A DNA stretch of 64,000 nucleotides, taken from positions 1-64,000 of the forward strand of contig JAMPKV010000014.1 of assembly GCA_039962225.1 (NCBI GenBank). Direction: 5' to 3'. Numbering within the stretch: the stretch's first letter is position 1; every line of letters begins with the position of its first letter. The notes under the pieces were generated by a model, which saw only the letters and a program-made list of their open reading frames with translations, was not told the DNA's origin and ran no database searches. This document shows, in pieces, positions 51,869-62,475 of the stretch. Source of the DNA: Microcoleus sp. AS-A8 (GTDB lineage: Bacteria; Cyanobacteriota; Cyanobacteriia; Cyanobacteriales; Coleofasciculaceae). The position numbers were made by a program, and so were the translations under genes.

Positions 51869-54787
51869 TTAAGCACGACGGGAATAGTAAAAGCGGAAGA
51901 ACAGTTTCTCCATCTCAACCCAAACAAACAATAAGGAACTAAAGCCTAGGCAAATCAGCAATTCTGTCCCGGTGAGGTAGTGAGTCCCGAAGAAACCTTG
52001 CAGAGGCGGAACATAGACGAGAGCTAGCTGTAGCGCGCTCGTAACCACAACAGCCCAGAGCAAATAAGGATTAGAGAAGGGATTCACCTCTATTACGAGG
52101 CGAGAGATGGATCGAACCGCCAAAGCATGTCCCATTTGGGCAATACAGAGGGTAGTAAATACCATTGTTTTCCAAGTATCTGGATTTCCCGGATAGCCAG
52201 GGGCATGAGTATAGTTGTAAGCCCATACCATTAAAGCAATGCTGATAATCGCAAACACAATGCCGACACGAACCATATAAGACCCCAACCCTCTGGCAAA
52301 AATATTCTCACGGGGACTAAAGGGAGGGCGTTTCATCACATCAGGTTCCGGCGGTTCTACAGCCAAGGCGAGGGCGGGCAACCCATCAGTAACGAGGTTC
52401 ATCCAAAGAATTTGTAACGGTGTCAGAGGAACGCCACCCAGTCCAATGATGGGTGCAGCAGCAATGACTAATACTTCACCAATGTTGCTACCCAGGATGT
52501 ATTTAATAAATCGGCGGATATTGGTGTAAACGACCCGACCTTCTTCGACGGCATGGACAATTGTGGCAAAGTTGTCATCAAGGAGTACCATATCGCTGGC
52601 TTCCTTACTGACATCGGTGCCGGTGATTCCCATGGCAATACCAATATCGGCTTGTTTTAGGGCTGGTGCATCGTTCACCCCGTCGCCTGTCATCGCTGTG
52701 AATTTCCCTCGACTCTGAAGCGCTTGGACGATCCGCAGTTTGTGTTCTGGGGAGACACGGGCATAGATGCTGACATGTTCGACTTCTTGTTCGAGTTCCT
52801 CTTGGCTGAGTCGTTGTAATTCTTGACCGTTGAGGACGCGATCTCCGGGTTCAGCAATGCCTAAACTTTGCGCGATCGCTTGTGCCGTCAATTGATGGTC
52901 ACCGGTAATCATAATCGGACGAATACCCGCCTCACGGCACTGTGCCACCGCGCCCCGCACTTCGGTGCGCGGGGCATCGAGCATTCCCACTAGCCCCAGC
53001 CAAATCAACCCTCGCTCAGCCGAGTCCTCTAAGGCTTGTGAAGGTATACTCTCTAAAGGTTTGTAGGCAAATCCCAGTACGCGCAATCCTGAACCTGCCA
53101 TCTGGTTATTCTGATCCAAGATGTGCTGACGCTGGGTATTTGTCAGTGTCTCAACCCTATCCCCTTGCTGATAGGTTTGACAACGTTCCAAAATCAGTTC
53201 TGGAGAACCTTTCGTAAACATGACAAAAGGCGATTCTTGAGCATGTTGGGCAACGTTTTGAGTTCTGCCTTCACAAATCACACTCATCCGCTTGCGTTCT
53301 GAGGAGAACGGAAATTCTTCTACTCGCTTGAGTTGACGAGTTAACGAGTCTTTTTCCAAACCGCTTTTTCCGGATAGGGAGAGTAAAGCCCCTTCGGTTG
53401 GGTCACCTAAAATGATCCATTGCTGTTGCGAATGAGTCGTCGATTTCTTTTTGCCATTCTCTTGACTTTTTGCATCTTCCTGCTGTAAAACGGCATCATT
53501 ACAAACGACACAGGCTATTAGCAGCGTTTGCAGTTCTGGATACTGTTCGGGTCTAATGGACTGATTATCGATTTTGAACTCGCCTGTTGGGGTGTAACCC
53601 TCCCCTGTCACGCTAAACGTTTGCTCCACCGTGGCGACATGCTGCACGACCATTTTATTTTGAGTCAGTGTGCCGGTTTTATCAGAGCAAATCGTTGTCA
53701 CACTCCCTAGGGTTTCTACGGCTGGGAGTTTACGAATTAAGGCGTTGCGACGCACCATGCGCTGTGTTCCCAACGCCAGAGTCACGGTAATAACGGCGGG
53801 TAGACCTTCCGGGACGACAGCGACAGCCATAGAAAGAGAAACTTCCACCAGCTCCTGCAAGACCCCGCCATCAAATCTGCGCGTATCCAGGTAGGATTTG
53901 AGCATACCGCCCACGACGACTAGCGCCACTAGAACCAGGGAACCCGTGACCAACACGTTACCCAGTTGAGTCATCCGCTGTTGCAAGGGCGTCGGTTCAC
54001 TTTCCACCGCTTGCAACATCTCGGCAATTTTACCGAGTTCTGTCCGCATCCCCGTACTCGCGACGATGGCAGTACCTCGTCCCTGAACGACTTCGGTTCC
54101 TTGATACACCAAATTAACGCGATCGCCCAAAGGTGTTTCTTCTTGCAGTTGAGCATCAACCTGCTTAGTGACCGCTTGAGCTTCCCCAGTCAGGGCAGCT
54201 TCCCGAATTTGGAGGTTGGATACCTCAATTAAACGCGCATCGGCTGACACCTGAACACCTGCTTCTAGGAGCATGATGTCCCCCGGCACCAGTTGTTTGC
54301 CGTCAATCTCAAGGGGTCTGCCATCTCGAATGACTCGCACCTTCGGGGAAGAAAGGCGCTTAAGAGCGGCAAGTGCTTTCTCCGCACGGCTTTCTTGAAG
54401 GTAGCCCAAGATACCGTTAAGAATTACGATCGCCATAATCGCGATCGTATCTTTGAAGGGAACTCCGCCGTCAGAGGGTCCTTGTTGCAGTGCGATCAAG
54501 TCTAAAACCCCTGAAATAATCGCTACCACAATCAACATCACCAACATGATGTTTTTGAACTGATCGAGGAGGATTTCCCACTTACTACGACCGGCGGTTT
54601 CTTCTAATTCATTGGGTCCATACTGTTGCAACCGCTCTTCAACCTGTTGGGATGTCAGACCAGTTTCTGCATTACTGCCCAACTCTAAAAGGGCCTTCTC
54701 AACGTCTAGGGTGTGCCATGCATTTGCCAGAGCGGGCCGAGAATTTGAATGACTAGATGGAGTCACGGGTACTGCTTGCTGTAACAC
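51869..54787 (-). CDS. P-type cation-transporting ATPase (PacL/SERCA-like)
   Basis: A 972-residue pump with the P2A-type layout: N-terminal cation-ATPase domain, actuator TGEAQAVTK, membrane M4 motif PEGLPAVIT, phosphorylation site [13 protein letters not shown], nucleotide domain, hinge [20 protein letters not shown], and six C-terminal helices including [21 protein letters not shown]4 PEGLP and the M6 NLVTDGLPA pattern suggest Ca2+ (possibly Mn2+) export, as in cyanobacterial PacL. The nucleotide domain carries a polar insertion near [20 protein letters not shown]. The gene stands alone. Confidence 0.92.
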   Translation of the reverse strand: MLQQAVPVTPSSHSNSRPALANAWHTLDVEKALLELGSNAETGLTSQQVEERLQQYGPNELEETAGRSKWEILLDQFKNIMLVMLIVVAIISGVLDLIALQQGPSDGGVPFKDTIAIMAIVILNGILGYLQESRAEKALAALKRLSSPKVRVIRDGRPLEIDGKQLVPGDIMLLEAGVQVSADARLIEVSNLQIREAALTGEAQAVTKQVDAQLQEETPLGDRVNLVYQGTEVVQGRGTAIVASTGMRTELGKIAEMLQAVESEPTPLQQRMTQLGNVLVTGSLVLVALVVVGGMLKSYLDTRRFDGGVLQELVEVSLSMAVAVVPEGLPAVITVTLALGTQRMVRRNALIRKLPAVETLGSVTTICSDKTGTLTQNKMVVQHVATVEQTFSVTGEGYTPTGEFKIDNQSIRPEQYPELQTLLIACVVCNDAVLQQEDAKSQENGKKKSTTHSQQQWIILGDPTEGALLSLSGKSGLEKDSLTRQLKRVEEFPFSSERKRMSVICEGRTQNVAQHAQESPFVMFTKGSPELILERCQTYQQGDRVETLTNTQRQHILDQNNQMAGSGLRVLGFAYKPLESIPSQALEDSAERGLIWLGLVGMLDAPRTEVRGAVAQCREAGIRPIMITGDHQLTAQAIAQSLGIAEPGDRVLNGQELQRLSQEELEQEVEHVSIYARVSPEHKLRIVQALQSRGKFTAMTGDGVNDAPALKQADIGIAMGITGTDVSKEASDMVLLDDNFATIVHAVEEGRVVYTNIRRFIKYILGSNIGEVLVIAAAPIIGLGGVPLTPLQILWMNLVTDGLPALALAVEPPEPDVMKRPPFSPRENIFARGLGSYMVRVGIVFAIISIALMVWAYNYTHAPGYPGNPDTWKTMVFTTLCIAQMGHALAVRSISRLVIEVNPFSNPYLLWAVVVTSALQLALVYVPPLQGFFGTHYLTGTELLICLGFSSLLFVWVEMEKLFFRFYYSRRA

Positions 54788-54849
54788 GATACGAACTCAA
54801 TCATAGTCTTAAAGACTAATGACAGAGTACCCATGGGATTGAGCGGTAA

Positions 54850-55755
54850 TCAACCGTTAATTTTAATCTCTCCCAGTAAGGGAAACTCAGGCACGAAAAC
54901 GGTGATTGCCTTGGGGATGAGTCGAAATTTAGCCGGGGTGTAGGTCACGATTTCCCCGTCGGCATTGATTGGCTGAGGTTTGCGAGTTAGAATTTCAAAT
55001 TCTTTACCCTCCAGGGTACGCACACCCGACCAATCGGCCTGCCTGCCTCGCCATATCGCCGGAAGTAACAGGATAATTTGCCACCACTGCTGATATTCCA
55101 AGCTATAAAGATCCAGGCGTTGGTCGTTGATCGCCGCATCATTCGCCACCGCCATGCCTCCACCATAATATCGTCCGTTACCCACAGCAATTTGTACGGT
55201 TTTGACCCGAATTGACTGTTCTTGGGTCCGAATTTCCGCCCAAAAGGGTCGAACTTTCCAAACCACTTTCAGGGCAGTCGCCGCATAAGCAAGGACTCCC
55301 CATACGCGTTTGGCTTTTTTGTCGAGTTGGTTGGTGATTTGTACGGAAAGTCCCAGACTAGCGACATTGAAAAAATGCTTATGATTGACCCGACCTAGGT
55401 CAATCCGCTGAGTGTGACCGGTTGCAATCACCTCACAAGCTTTGGGTATCGACGGCGGGATTCTCAGGGTGCGTGCGAGGTCATTGGCTGTTCCCAGAGG
55501 CAAAATGCCTAAGGGTAACTGAGTACTCACTAACCCTTCGACGGCGGCATTGAGGGTGCCATCTCCACCGCCAATGATCACTAAATCCACGCGATCGCGA
55601 TAATGACGGATCAGGTCTGACAAATGCTGGGGCTTTGCTGTCGATTCTTCAAACAGTTGAAAGCCCAGCGATTGTAACTGGCTGATAGCGTGGGAGAGAG
55701 TTTCCTCCCCTCGCCGAGAGTGACGATTTACCAGCAGCAGCGCTCGCTGAGTCAT
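54850..55755 (-). CDS. Diacylglycerol/lipid kinase family protein (YegS-like)
   Basis: A 301-residue kinase of the DagK/YegS fold. Motifs are LLVNRHSRRGEE, VIIGGGDGTLNAAVEGL (the nucleotide-binding GGDGT), PLGTANDLARTL, and a C-terminal INADGEIVTYTPAKF. These enzymes phosphorylate lipid alcohols such as diacylglycerol or related lipids. It lies 62 bases upstream of the Ca2+-type ATPase on the same strand and may share its transcript. Confidence 0.9.
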   Translation of the reverse strand: MTQRALLLVNRHSRRGEETLSHAISQLQSLGFQLFEESTAKPQHLSDLIRHYRDRVDLVIIGGGDGTLNAAVEGLVSTQLPLGILPLGTANDLARTLRIPPSIPKACEVIATGHTQRIDLGRVNHKHFFNVASLGLSVQITNQLDKKAKRVWGVLAYAATALKVVWKVRPFWAEIRTQEQSIRVKTVQIAVGNGRYYGGGMAVANDAAINDQRLDLYSLEYQQWWQIILLLPAIWRGRQADWSGVRTLEGKEFEILTRKPQPINADGEIVTYTPAKFRLIPKAITVFVPEFPLLGEIKING

Positions 55756-56009
55756 GCCGCGCCTCGTTATTGTTGAAAGTAGTTTAATCGTCCCACAAAA
55801 TTGTAGAGAAAACTTCTCGCCCTTGGCATAGAGGGTAATGGGTGAATTGCAGCCTGAAGTAACCTAATCGGCTTTCAAGTTGCAGGGTAAGAAGGTGAGG
55901 AATCTGGGGAGGCTGGGAAGTCTGGGGGAGAAGAGGATGCCATGTTTTATGCCTCTGAGCTGATCAAGTATCAAGGTCTTTGCGCTTCAATACCTCAGTC
56001 TCCAGAACC

Positions 56010-58658
56010 CTAAAATTGATAGCGAACACTAAAATAGAAGCCTTGATCTTGGGCATTCTCGCCTCGATCATCGACCTTAATTAAGGGATGTCCATAGTCC
56101 ACTCGAAGACTTAATCCCGGTTGGACTTCCCAAATGATGCCCAAACCAATGCCGGCTAAAAACCGCTGTGAGGGTAAAAATTGATTATTCGGATTATCTG
56201 ACTTATTCCAAACGACGCCTGCATCGACGAAGGGCGCGAGTTGAAAGATAGACGCACCCGCTTCATTTCGCTGTAGCGTAATACGGTCTTCAATGGAGAA
56301 GCGCACGCCATTGTCACCGGAGCGGAGGTTTTGTCGATAACCTCGTAAGGATTGACCGCCCCCAATCACAAATTGTTGGGATGGCAATAAACTATCCGGC
56401 GTGAGCTGAATGTCAGCTCCCACAATTAAAAAGTTATCCTCATTGAGAATTTGGACGCGCTGGATTTGACCAAGCCAGCTCACGAAGCGCCCATCGGGTA
56501 TAGGGTCGGGATTGGTCGTGGCTCCCAACGCACCGATGCCGAAACTAAAAAGCGATCGCAACGACCAAGCACCTTTTACATCACGGCGCAAATAATCTTG
56601 ACCAAACTTAATCACTCTGGTGCTGCTGACACCCTCTTCATCTGGGCCAATGCCAAAAGGAGACGGTGAACCAAACAGAAAGGTCTGTCCTTCCTGGTAG
56701 GTAAATCCTAGAGATAAAGCCAATTCTTCTCTGGGTGAGCGAATTAACGGCTGCCGAAAACTCATTTCATACAGCTCAGATTTCCCTCGAATATCAAAGA
56801 TGTTCAGCGGTTCTTGGGTAATTTTATTGCGACTCGGAGCGGCTCTCAGTTGCAGAGTGCCGTTCATCGCATTCAGTGGGATGCGATAGCTGAAGTCAAA
56901 ACTATCCGCACCACTGGTTGTCGTGTGGTAGTACGAAGCGGCAATTTCATCCCCATAACCCGTCAGGTTGCGATAGAGCAAGTTGAGTCCCAAGCGTTCG
57001 GAACCCACGCTGGGCGGCGAATAGTTGTCAATACCGACACTGCCTTCAAAGGGATCGGCCTCGACGACACGAACAATCAGAATGCTCTGTCCCACACCCG
57101 TTCCCGCTCGCAAACTTGCCTCTACATTCTCAAATAAAGGGTCGGCTCGTAGTAACCGCAATTGGTCTTCCAACTTACCCGTATTCAGAGGTTTGCTGGT
57201 ACCCAACTGCACGCGAGAGCGAATATAACCGGGTTTGACTCGGCGCGTTCCCTCGACTTGAATGTCTTGCAAACTGCCTTCAATCACGGCAATTTCCACA
57301 ACCCCATCGGGAGGAATCACTTGGTTAGCCAGAATGGCTCTAGAGGTGATGTATCCCTGATCTAAGTACAATTGGGTGATTTTATCCGCAACTTCTCTGA
57401 GTTGTTCCAGAGTCAGGGTACGCCCCTCATAAGGTTGCACGATGGGATTAAGTTGCTGTGAACCAAAGACAGTACTGCCAGTTACTTTGATGCTTTTGAC
57501 GGGTATCGTCTGAGTGCTCGGCTCTGTTGTGGGGGTTGGGGTGGGTGAGGGTTGAATCGGTGCCCTGTCTTCACCAGGTTCCTGCGTTGGGGTGGGTGAG
57601 GGTTGAACCGGTGTCTGGTTTTCAGGCGGTTCCTGCGTTGGGGTGGGTGAGGGTTGAACCGGTGAGGGTTGAGTGGGTGAGTCTAAATCCGGTATTTCCA
57701 GTCTGGGAGTGGGAGACGGTTGAGTGGGTGAGTCTAAATCCGGTATTTCCAGACTCGGACTGAGAGACGGTTGAGTAGGTGAGGTTGAGTCCGGTGTTAG
57801 GGGTGCTGGCGTTGTAGACGGTTGTAAAAAGCGTTCTTGGTTGGGGTTGGGTTGTAGGTTCTGGGAAATGGGTGGGGGTGTTGTCGGGAGCTGCGCTTGT
57901 AGGAATAGGGGTGGGAGAAAGCTTTCACCGCTTAACGGCATCAGCTTTGTGGGGGAGAGGGAAAACACAGAAAAAGCGGAGAAGTCCTCCCACCTGAGCC
58001 GCGAATCTCGGTTAACCTTCTCTGGCGTGCCGAGTAGCCCCGATGCGGCTTTGCTCACTGTAGCTGGGTGTGGATGCTCCTCCGGCACCAAGCTGGGTTG
58101 CCACGCGACTCTCTGTGTCAGGTCGCCTAGAGAGTTGGGTACCAGTGCTGGCAAATGATCGAGGAACGAGGGCGAAGCCGACGTGCGCGGTGCGTTCTGG
58201 ATGGGATCAAGACGGGAAGCGCTGGCTGAAAGTGTTGTTGTCGAGAAGGCAATTTCGTAATCGTACTCCGGAAGAGAAATTGAGGGGAGGAATAGGGGTT
58301 TCCCTTCAGGGTAGCTGTTCCCTATAGATAAGGAGGAGGAGTCGTTCTCTATGTCTAAGGAAAGAGTAGGAATTTTTGTCGAGGATTTCTCTAGGGATGC
58401 CGCTTTTGGAATGCCCTGGATATTCCTTTCCAGGTTTTCAAGGTCTTCAGATGCCTCTGGTGAAGCCGTTGGCGTTGCCGCATTCGCGTCTGTGCAGCAG
58501 GGCGCAGCATCAACATAGGGACTCGGAAAGACGAATACGCCAATACTACCCGTAAAAGCAATTCCCACACCGAATGGGGCAAGTTTCCGCAGCACAGACT
58601 TGGCTAGCAAGCCTTTGATTACAACCTCACACCTACACAATCCCATCTCCAAGCGCAT
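56010..58658 (-). CDS. Two-partner-secretion outer-membrane transporter (TpsB, ShlB/FhaC/HecB family)
   Basis: An 882-residue protein. An N-terminal signal-like segment (VLRKLAPFGVGIAFTGSIGV) is followed by a long low-complexity region of about 340 residues, with Pro/Thr-rich repeats (PTQPSPT-type, about 280-385). A POTRA domain follows (about 388-470, PVKSIKVTGSTVFG and VVEIAVIEGSLQDI) and a ShlB-type 16-strand barrel ending in FYFSVRYQF, with the terminal Phe expected for outer-membrane insertion. TpsB proteins secrete large TpsA exoproteins. No TpsA gene is visible in the window. The disordered linker is unusually long for this family. Confidence 0.88.
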   Translation of the reverse strand: MRLEMGLCRCEVVIKGLLAKSVLRKLAPFGVGIAFTGSIGVFVFPSPYVDAAPCCTDANAATPTASPEASEDLENLERNIQGIPKAASLEKSSTKIPTLSLDIENDSSSLSIGNSYPEGKPLFLPSISLPEYDYEIAFSTTTLSASASRLDPIQNAPRTSASPSFLDHLPALVPNSLGDLTQRVAWQPSLVPEEHPHPATVSKAASGLLGTPEKVNRDSRLRWEDFSAFSVFSLSPTKLMPLSGESFLPPLFLQAQLPTTPPPISQNLQPNPNQERFLQPSTTPAPLTPDSTSPTQPSLSPSLEIPDLDSPTQPSPTPRLEIPDLDSPTQPSPVQPSPTPTQEPPENQTPVQPSPTPTQEPGEDRAPIQPSPTPTPTTEPSTQTIPVKSIKVTGSTVFGSQQLNPIVQPYEGRTLTLEQLREVADKITQLYLDQGYITSRAILANQVIPPDGVVEIAVIEGSLQDIQVEGTRRVKPGYIRSRVQLGTSKPLNTGKLEDQLRLLRADPLFENVEASLRAGTGVGQSILIVRVVEADPFEGSVGIDNYSPPSVGSERLGLNLLYRNLTGYGDEIAASYYHTTTSGADSFDFSYRIPLNAMNGTLQLRAAPSRNKITQEPLNIFDIRGKSELYEMSFRQPLIRSPREELALSLGFTYQEGQTFLFGSPSPFGIGPDEEGVSSTRVIKFGQDYLRRDVKGAWSLRSLFSFGIGALGATTNPDPIPDGRFVSWLGQIQRVQILNEDNFLIVGADIQLTPDSLLPSQQFVIGGGQSLRGYRQNLRSGDNGVRFSIEDRITLQRNEAGASIFQLAPFVDAGVVWNKSDNPNNQFLPSQRFLAGIGLGIIWEVQPGLSLRVDYGHPLIKVDDRGENAQDQGFYFSVRYQF
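57526..57790 (-). repeat. Pro/Thr-rich tandem repeats in the TpsB gene
   Basis: Units coding PVQPSPTPTQEP-like peptides repeat about every 60 bases (57526-57660). A second type containing GAGTGGGTGAGTCTAAATCC repeats with a 51-base period (from 57671 and from 57722), coding DSPTQPS-type peptides. Repeats are in frame and probably variable in length between strains. Confidence 0.75.
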
Positions 58659-58942
58659 GGGTTTCTTATTCTCCTTAGGTCAATATATCGAGAGATTTTG
58701 GTTCGACCACCCATAGTCAGTGAGGAAATGTCTCCCAAAAGCCTTCTGTTGATGACGAATATAGGCAAAAATTTTTGCCTTTCATGGTTATAGCCGATTG
58801 CCTATCCTCTCGATGCCACTGTGTTTATTTATTACAAATAAATTCATTGACCAACACTATGCTCTAAATGGCGGCGATATCTCTGGAAAAAAATCCCCCG
58901 ACCATTGCCGGGGGAGAAGCTTAAAGTGTAATTACCAGTTCT
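58659..58942. other. Intergenic region with the DUF4912 terminator
   Basis: 284 bases between the TpsB and DUF4912 genes, both on the minus strand. It contains a hairpin at 58894-58915 and the TpsB promoter region; a 70-codon plus-strand frame here has no protein-like signal. Confidence 0.5.
58887..58915 (-). terminator. Rho-independent terminator of the DUF4912 gene
   Basis: TCCCCCG (58894-58900) pairs with CGGGGGA (58909-58915) around an 8-base loop; on the minus strand it is followed by a run of six to seven T residues. It lies 28 bases after the DUF4912 stop. Confidence 0.85.
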
Positions 58943-60187
58943 TTAGGCGAACCATTCTGGAACGGCTTCTTCTTTGGTGTTGGTGTTGCGCGAGGGTGTT
59001 TCGCGGTTAAATTTCATGTGAATTGAGCGAGTCTGCTCTCCATCGGCTGCCACGCCGACAATCGGGTAGTCAATCAATCCATCTTGGAAGGACATCTGGA
59101 AGCGGAAGGTTCCATCGGGATTCAGCTTGATCGGGCGTCCGCCAATGGTTACGGTGGCATCTGGCTCGGTAGCACCGTAGACAATCAACTCAGCATCTGC
59201 AACCAGCCAGAACTGGCGAGGACGCATCGGAATCGCAGAAGCGGAGAAGCCAGCACCCGACATGCCAACACCAGACATGTTCAAACCTGATGTGGTCGGG
59301 ACAGCCCACATGCCCACACCAGATGGGAAGACATAGGAGCTGATGGATTGTTCGTGGATTGGGGCTTGCTGCATGGAACCGTATAGGGAACCGGCAACGC
59401 GCTGAGCTTCGGCGGATTTCGCCATACCAAAGATGGCGTCGTAAATCGCATTCGTATTGCCTTCTTGAGTTCCCGCGCTTGTCGCCATCCGCTTGCTGGG
59501 GGGAACCAACGTGTAGACGGTCTTGTCGCGTAAGTCTTCCTCCCAGCTAACCGTGATGAATTGATCTTCAATCCAGTCGGAGGGATAAACCGGAGGAACA
59601 CGTACAGGGGCGGAACGAGCTAAAGTTAACCACCGACCATCGGCACAACGATAACCGATATCCACCGCGTAATCGCGATCGCTCACAGGCATCGGCAAGT
59701 ACCATTCCCGTGCTAGTTCATCACAAGGATATTCTTGGACGCTATGGGGGCTTTGATTGTTAATGTTGATGTCGGTGACATCATAAATTCGTAGCGCTAG
59801 CTGTTGTCCTCCCTGACTGCGTAGGTCTTCTTTATGATCATTGGGAATATCCCAATAGGCATAACACCATTGTGGGTCGCGGGGCATTAGGACAATCCGG
59901 CTTTCACCGTAACCATCGGGTAAATCTCCTAACCCCTCATCCACGGATGCGAGGGTACCACCAGTACGATCATCCTGACCTAATTCAAACTTTGCAGCTT
60001 CCACTTCTTCTTGTGCCTCCACTGTGCGAGATAGACTGGGAGAGATTTTTGTGCGTTGGATCTTTTGTATTTCTGCCAGCAATTGCGCCTTACGCATCCG
60101 GCTGTAACGAGAGATGCCATACTCACTAGCGACTTTACGTAGTTGCCGCAGGGTCATCTCTTCTAAAGGTGGGCGTTCTTTTGCCAT
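58943..60187 (-). CDS. DUF4912 domain-containing protein with SAP/Rho-N-like start
   Basis: A 414-residue protein. Residues 1-45 (MTLRQLRKVASEYGISRYSR, then KAQLLAEIQKIQ) match the short Rho-N/SAP-like helical motif that binds nucleic acid. Residues about 90-220 are DUF4912 (MPRDPQWCYAYWDIPNDHKE, LRIYDVTDI, DRDYAVDIGY). A Gly/Met/Ser-rich linker (about 280-325) follows, then an Ig-like beta region (LIVYGATEPDATVTIGG) ending near the C-terminus. Function unknown; the mix suggests a nucleic-acid or carbohydrate-binding structural protein. It is followed by a strong terminator and is monocistronic. Confidence 0.85.
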   Translation of the reverse strand: MAKERPPLEEMTLRQLRKVASEYGISRYSRMRKAQLLAEIQKIQRTKISPSLSRTVEAQEEVEAAKFELGQDDRTGGTLASVDEGLGDLPDGYGESRIVLMPRDPQWCYAYWDIPNDHKEDLRSQGGQQLALRIYDVTDININNQSPHSVQEYPCDELAREWYLPMPVSDRDYAVDIGYRCADGRWLTLARSAPVRVPPVYPSDWIEDQFITVSWEEDLRDKTVYTLVPPSKRMATSAGTQEGNTNAIYDAIFGMAKSAEAQRVAGSLYGSMQQAPIHEQSISSYVFPSGVGMWAVPTTSGLNMSGVGMSGAGFSASAIPMRPRQFWLVADAELIVYGATEPDATVTIGGRPIKLNPDGTFRFQMSFQDGLIDYPIVGVAADGEQTRSIHMKFNRETPSRNTNTKEEAVPEWFA

Positions 60188-60747
60188 GATGTTTGCTCTC
60201 CAATATTTAAGACGGCAGGTAGGTCAATCCTGATGAATGAAAGACAAAAATTTGTTGGTCAGACAGCACTTTAAGCACTGAATTTTTAGGCTTTTCAACT
60301 TTTAGTTACTCACCGTTTTTGTTGTGTGATGCCCTGTTGATTTTGAGCAAGGGGGCATCATTCATACAGGGACTTGGGATCGAGCCAGCCGTCGATGAAC
60401 TCAGAGATGCTAATCTCTTAGCATTTCTTCGGGATCGCTTTATAAAACTATGTAACAGAAGATCCCTGGGTTGGGTCAAGGGGATTGATCAGCTGATTTT
60501 CGGTCAATTAACGAATTTACGGGCATGATGGGGAGCATTTGTCAGAATATCATGACATTTGCGCTCCGACTGGGATCAAAGGGGATCATCTGAGCCGGGG
60601 ATTTCACAGGACTCTCTTCTGGCTAACTCGCTAAGACTTGGAGGAAAGTCAAGGTTTGATGACACAATCCAGAACACAGACGGTTGCCTCTGTTCCTGGG
60701 ATGGATCGGCGCGAATCAAACCGAATGAGGTCAATCGAAAATAAATA
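60188..60747. other. Intergenic region upstream of DUF4912
   Basis: About 560 bases on the 5' side of DUF4912 (minus strand) and the 3' side of the superoxide dismutase gene. Two frames of 60-70 codons on the plus strand lack ribosome-binding sites and family features. I see no repeat or clear structure besides the hairpin at its right end. Confidence 0.5.
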
Positions 60748-60767
60748 AGGGGAGTAAGAACTCCCCT
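60740..60767 (-). terminator. Terminator of the superoxide dismutase gene
   Basis: AGGGGAGT (60748-60755) pairs with ACTCCCCT (60760-60767) around AAGA; the minus strand continues with TATTTATTTTC. It is 66 bases after the stop of the dismutase gene. Confidence 0.75.
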
Positions 60768-60833
60768 GCACCCTGGCCTGCTTACCGTTGAACATAGAAT
60801 CCCTGTCGCTCAATTCGCAGGGAAAGTCAATTC

Positions 60834-61586
60834 TTACGATTTCATGGCTTGCTCATAGCGTTTGTTCACTTCATTCCAGTTAATGACATTCCACCAAGCG
60901 GTTAAGTAATCAGCACGCCTATTCTGGTATTTCAGATAGTAAGCATGTTCCCAGACATCGTTACCCATAATCGGAAAGCTGCCCTCCATGAGAGGACTGT
61001 CTTGATTCGCCGTACTAATCACTTGCAGCTTGCCATCTTTGGAGCGAACGAGCCAAGCCCATCCACTGCCGAAACGCTTGGTTCCGGCTTCATTAAATTG
61101 CTGCTTAAAGGTATCGAAGCTGCCAAAAGAATCTGTAATAGCTTTAGCGATCGCACCTTTGGGTTGTCCACCACCATTAGGACCCATAATTTCCCAGAAC
61201 ATGGTGTGATTGAGATGACCCCCACCGTTGTTGCGTACCGTTGTCCGAATAGCTTCCGGCACGCTACTCAGGTTACGCACCAAGTCCTCAAGACTCTTGC
61301 CTTTGAGTTGTGGGTACTTATTGACAGCATCATTCAAGTTTTTCACATAAGCCGCATGGTGCTTGTCATGATGAAACTGCATGGTTGCTTGGTCGATATG
61401 GGGTTCCAGGGCATTGTAAGCATAAGGTAGAGGTGGTAGTTTGAAAGTCTCTGTACCCCCCTGATTCTGCTTATTGTCTGAGGTCGGTTTTGCTGCCGGT
61501 TCAGCCGCACAGGCAATATTGGCCAAAGCCAATGTCCCTGTAGTGGCACCGAGTAAAACTAGAAAATTGCGACGATTAAGAGCCAT
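60834..61586 (-). CDS. Superoxide dismutase [Mn/Fe], exported precursor
   Basis: A roughly 250-residue precursor whose mature part is a Mn/Fe superoxide dismutase: metal ligands in [22 protein letters not shown] and [19 protein letters not shown], with NQDSPLMEG and GSGWAWLV pointing to the Mn-preferring type (sodA). I start it at the ATG complementary to 61584-61586 ([20 protein letters not shown]), giving a Tat-type signal with [10 protein letters not shown] and then CAAEPAAK, so a lipoprotein or periplasmic/thylakoid-lumen location is likely. A longer frame to 61637 adds a leader unlike homologues. Confidence 0.92.
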   Translation of the reverse strand: MALNRRNFLVLLGATTGTLALANIACAAEPAAKPTSDNKQNQGGTETFKLPPLPYAYNALEPHIDQATMQFHHDKHHAAYVKNLNDAVNKYPQLKGKSLEDLVRNLSSVPEAIRTTVRNNGGGHLNHTMFWEIMGPNGGGQPKGAIAKAITDSFGSFDTFKQQFNEAGTKRFGSGWAWLVRSKDGKLQVISTANQDSPLMEGSFPIMGNDVWEHAYYLKYQNRRADYLTAWWNVINWNEVNKRYEQAMKS

Positions 61587-61704
61587 AAGGCTGATCAGCT
61601 CCTGACAATTGACAGCGCTAGTATATCCTTGGGTCAAGTGTCCCGCTCGATTGTTGCTAGCCGGACTGCTAATCTTATCCCAAGAGCTCTGGAATTAAAT
61701 CTGC

Positions 61705-62475
61705 ATGGGAGAACTTCGCGCCTTAATTTTTGACGTTGATGGAACGTTAGCGGATACTGAACGGGATGGTCACCGAGTAGCGTTCAATCGTGCCTTTGCC
61801 AGATCGGGGCTGAATTGGGATTGGTCAGTTGAGTTGTACGGTGAATTACTGGCGATCGCAGGTGGCAAAGAGCGCATTCGCTTTTACATTAACGAGTATC
61901 AACCGGATTTTGAGCGGCCTACCGATTTAGACCCATTTATCGCTAACCTTCATGCCCTGAAAACTCGCTATTATCGACAAATCGTCGCCGAAGGGGCTAT
62001 CCCTTTGCGCTGTGGCGTGAAGCGATTGTTGCAAGAAGCGAGAGAACAAGGGATGCGCTTGGCGATCGCCACCACAGCCGCTCTACCGAATGTTACCGCT
62101 TTATTAGAACATACCCTCGGTTCAGAGAGTCCCTCCTGGTTTGAGGTGATAGCCGCAGGTGATATCGTACCGGCTAAAAAGCCAGCCCCAGATATTTATC
62201 ATTATGTGCTGGAGACAATGGGTTTAGAGGCACGAGATTGTTTGGTGTTCGAGGACTCAAATCACGGTTTCTCGGCATCCTCTCAAGCGCGATTAAAGAC
62301 CGTTGTTACCGTCAATACTTACACGCAAAACCAAGATTTTTCCGGTGCGCTATTAGTATTAACTGACCTGGGAGAACCCGATCAACCCTTTACTGTCTTA
62401 GCTGGTGAGGCTGGGGATTGGAAGTACTTGGATATGTCACTGGTGCATCACTTGCACTCCTCACACTCGGATTGA
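61705..62475 (+). CDS. HAD-superfamily phosphatase, CbbY-like
   Basis: A 256-residue HAD-IA hydrolase. Motif I is FDVDGTLADTE, the cap domain follows (RSGLNWDWSVELYGELLAIA), motif II is IATTAA, motif III lysine is in IVPAKKPAPDIYHYVLE and motif IV is LVFEDSNHGFSASSQA. This matches CbbY, a phosphatase that removes xylulose-1,5-bisphosphate, an inhibitor of Rubisco, in phototrophs; the specific substrate is inferred from similarity. It diverges from the dismutase gene with a 118-base shared promoter region. Confidence 0.87.
   Translation: MGELRALIFDVDGTLADTERDGHRVAFNRAFARSGLNWDWSVELYGELLAIAGGKERIRFYINEYQPDFERPTDLDPFIANLHALKTRYYRQIVAEGAIPLRCGVKRLLQEAREQGMRLAIATTAALPNVTALLEHTLGSESPSWFEVIAAGDIVPAKKPAPDIYHYVLETMGLEARDCLVFEDSNHGFSASSQARLKTVVTVNTYTQNQDFSGALLVLTDLGEPDQPFTVLAGEAGDWKYLDMSLVHHLHSSHSD

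Noticed and set aside
57527-57763. Repetitive VRVEPV-type frame on the plus strand
   Set aside because: Shadow of the Pro/Thr-rich repeats of the TpsB gene.
60319-60744. Two 60-70 codon plus-strand frames between DUF4912 and the dismutase gene
   Set aside because: No start signals, no family resemblance, and the region is a plausible promoter/terminator spacer.
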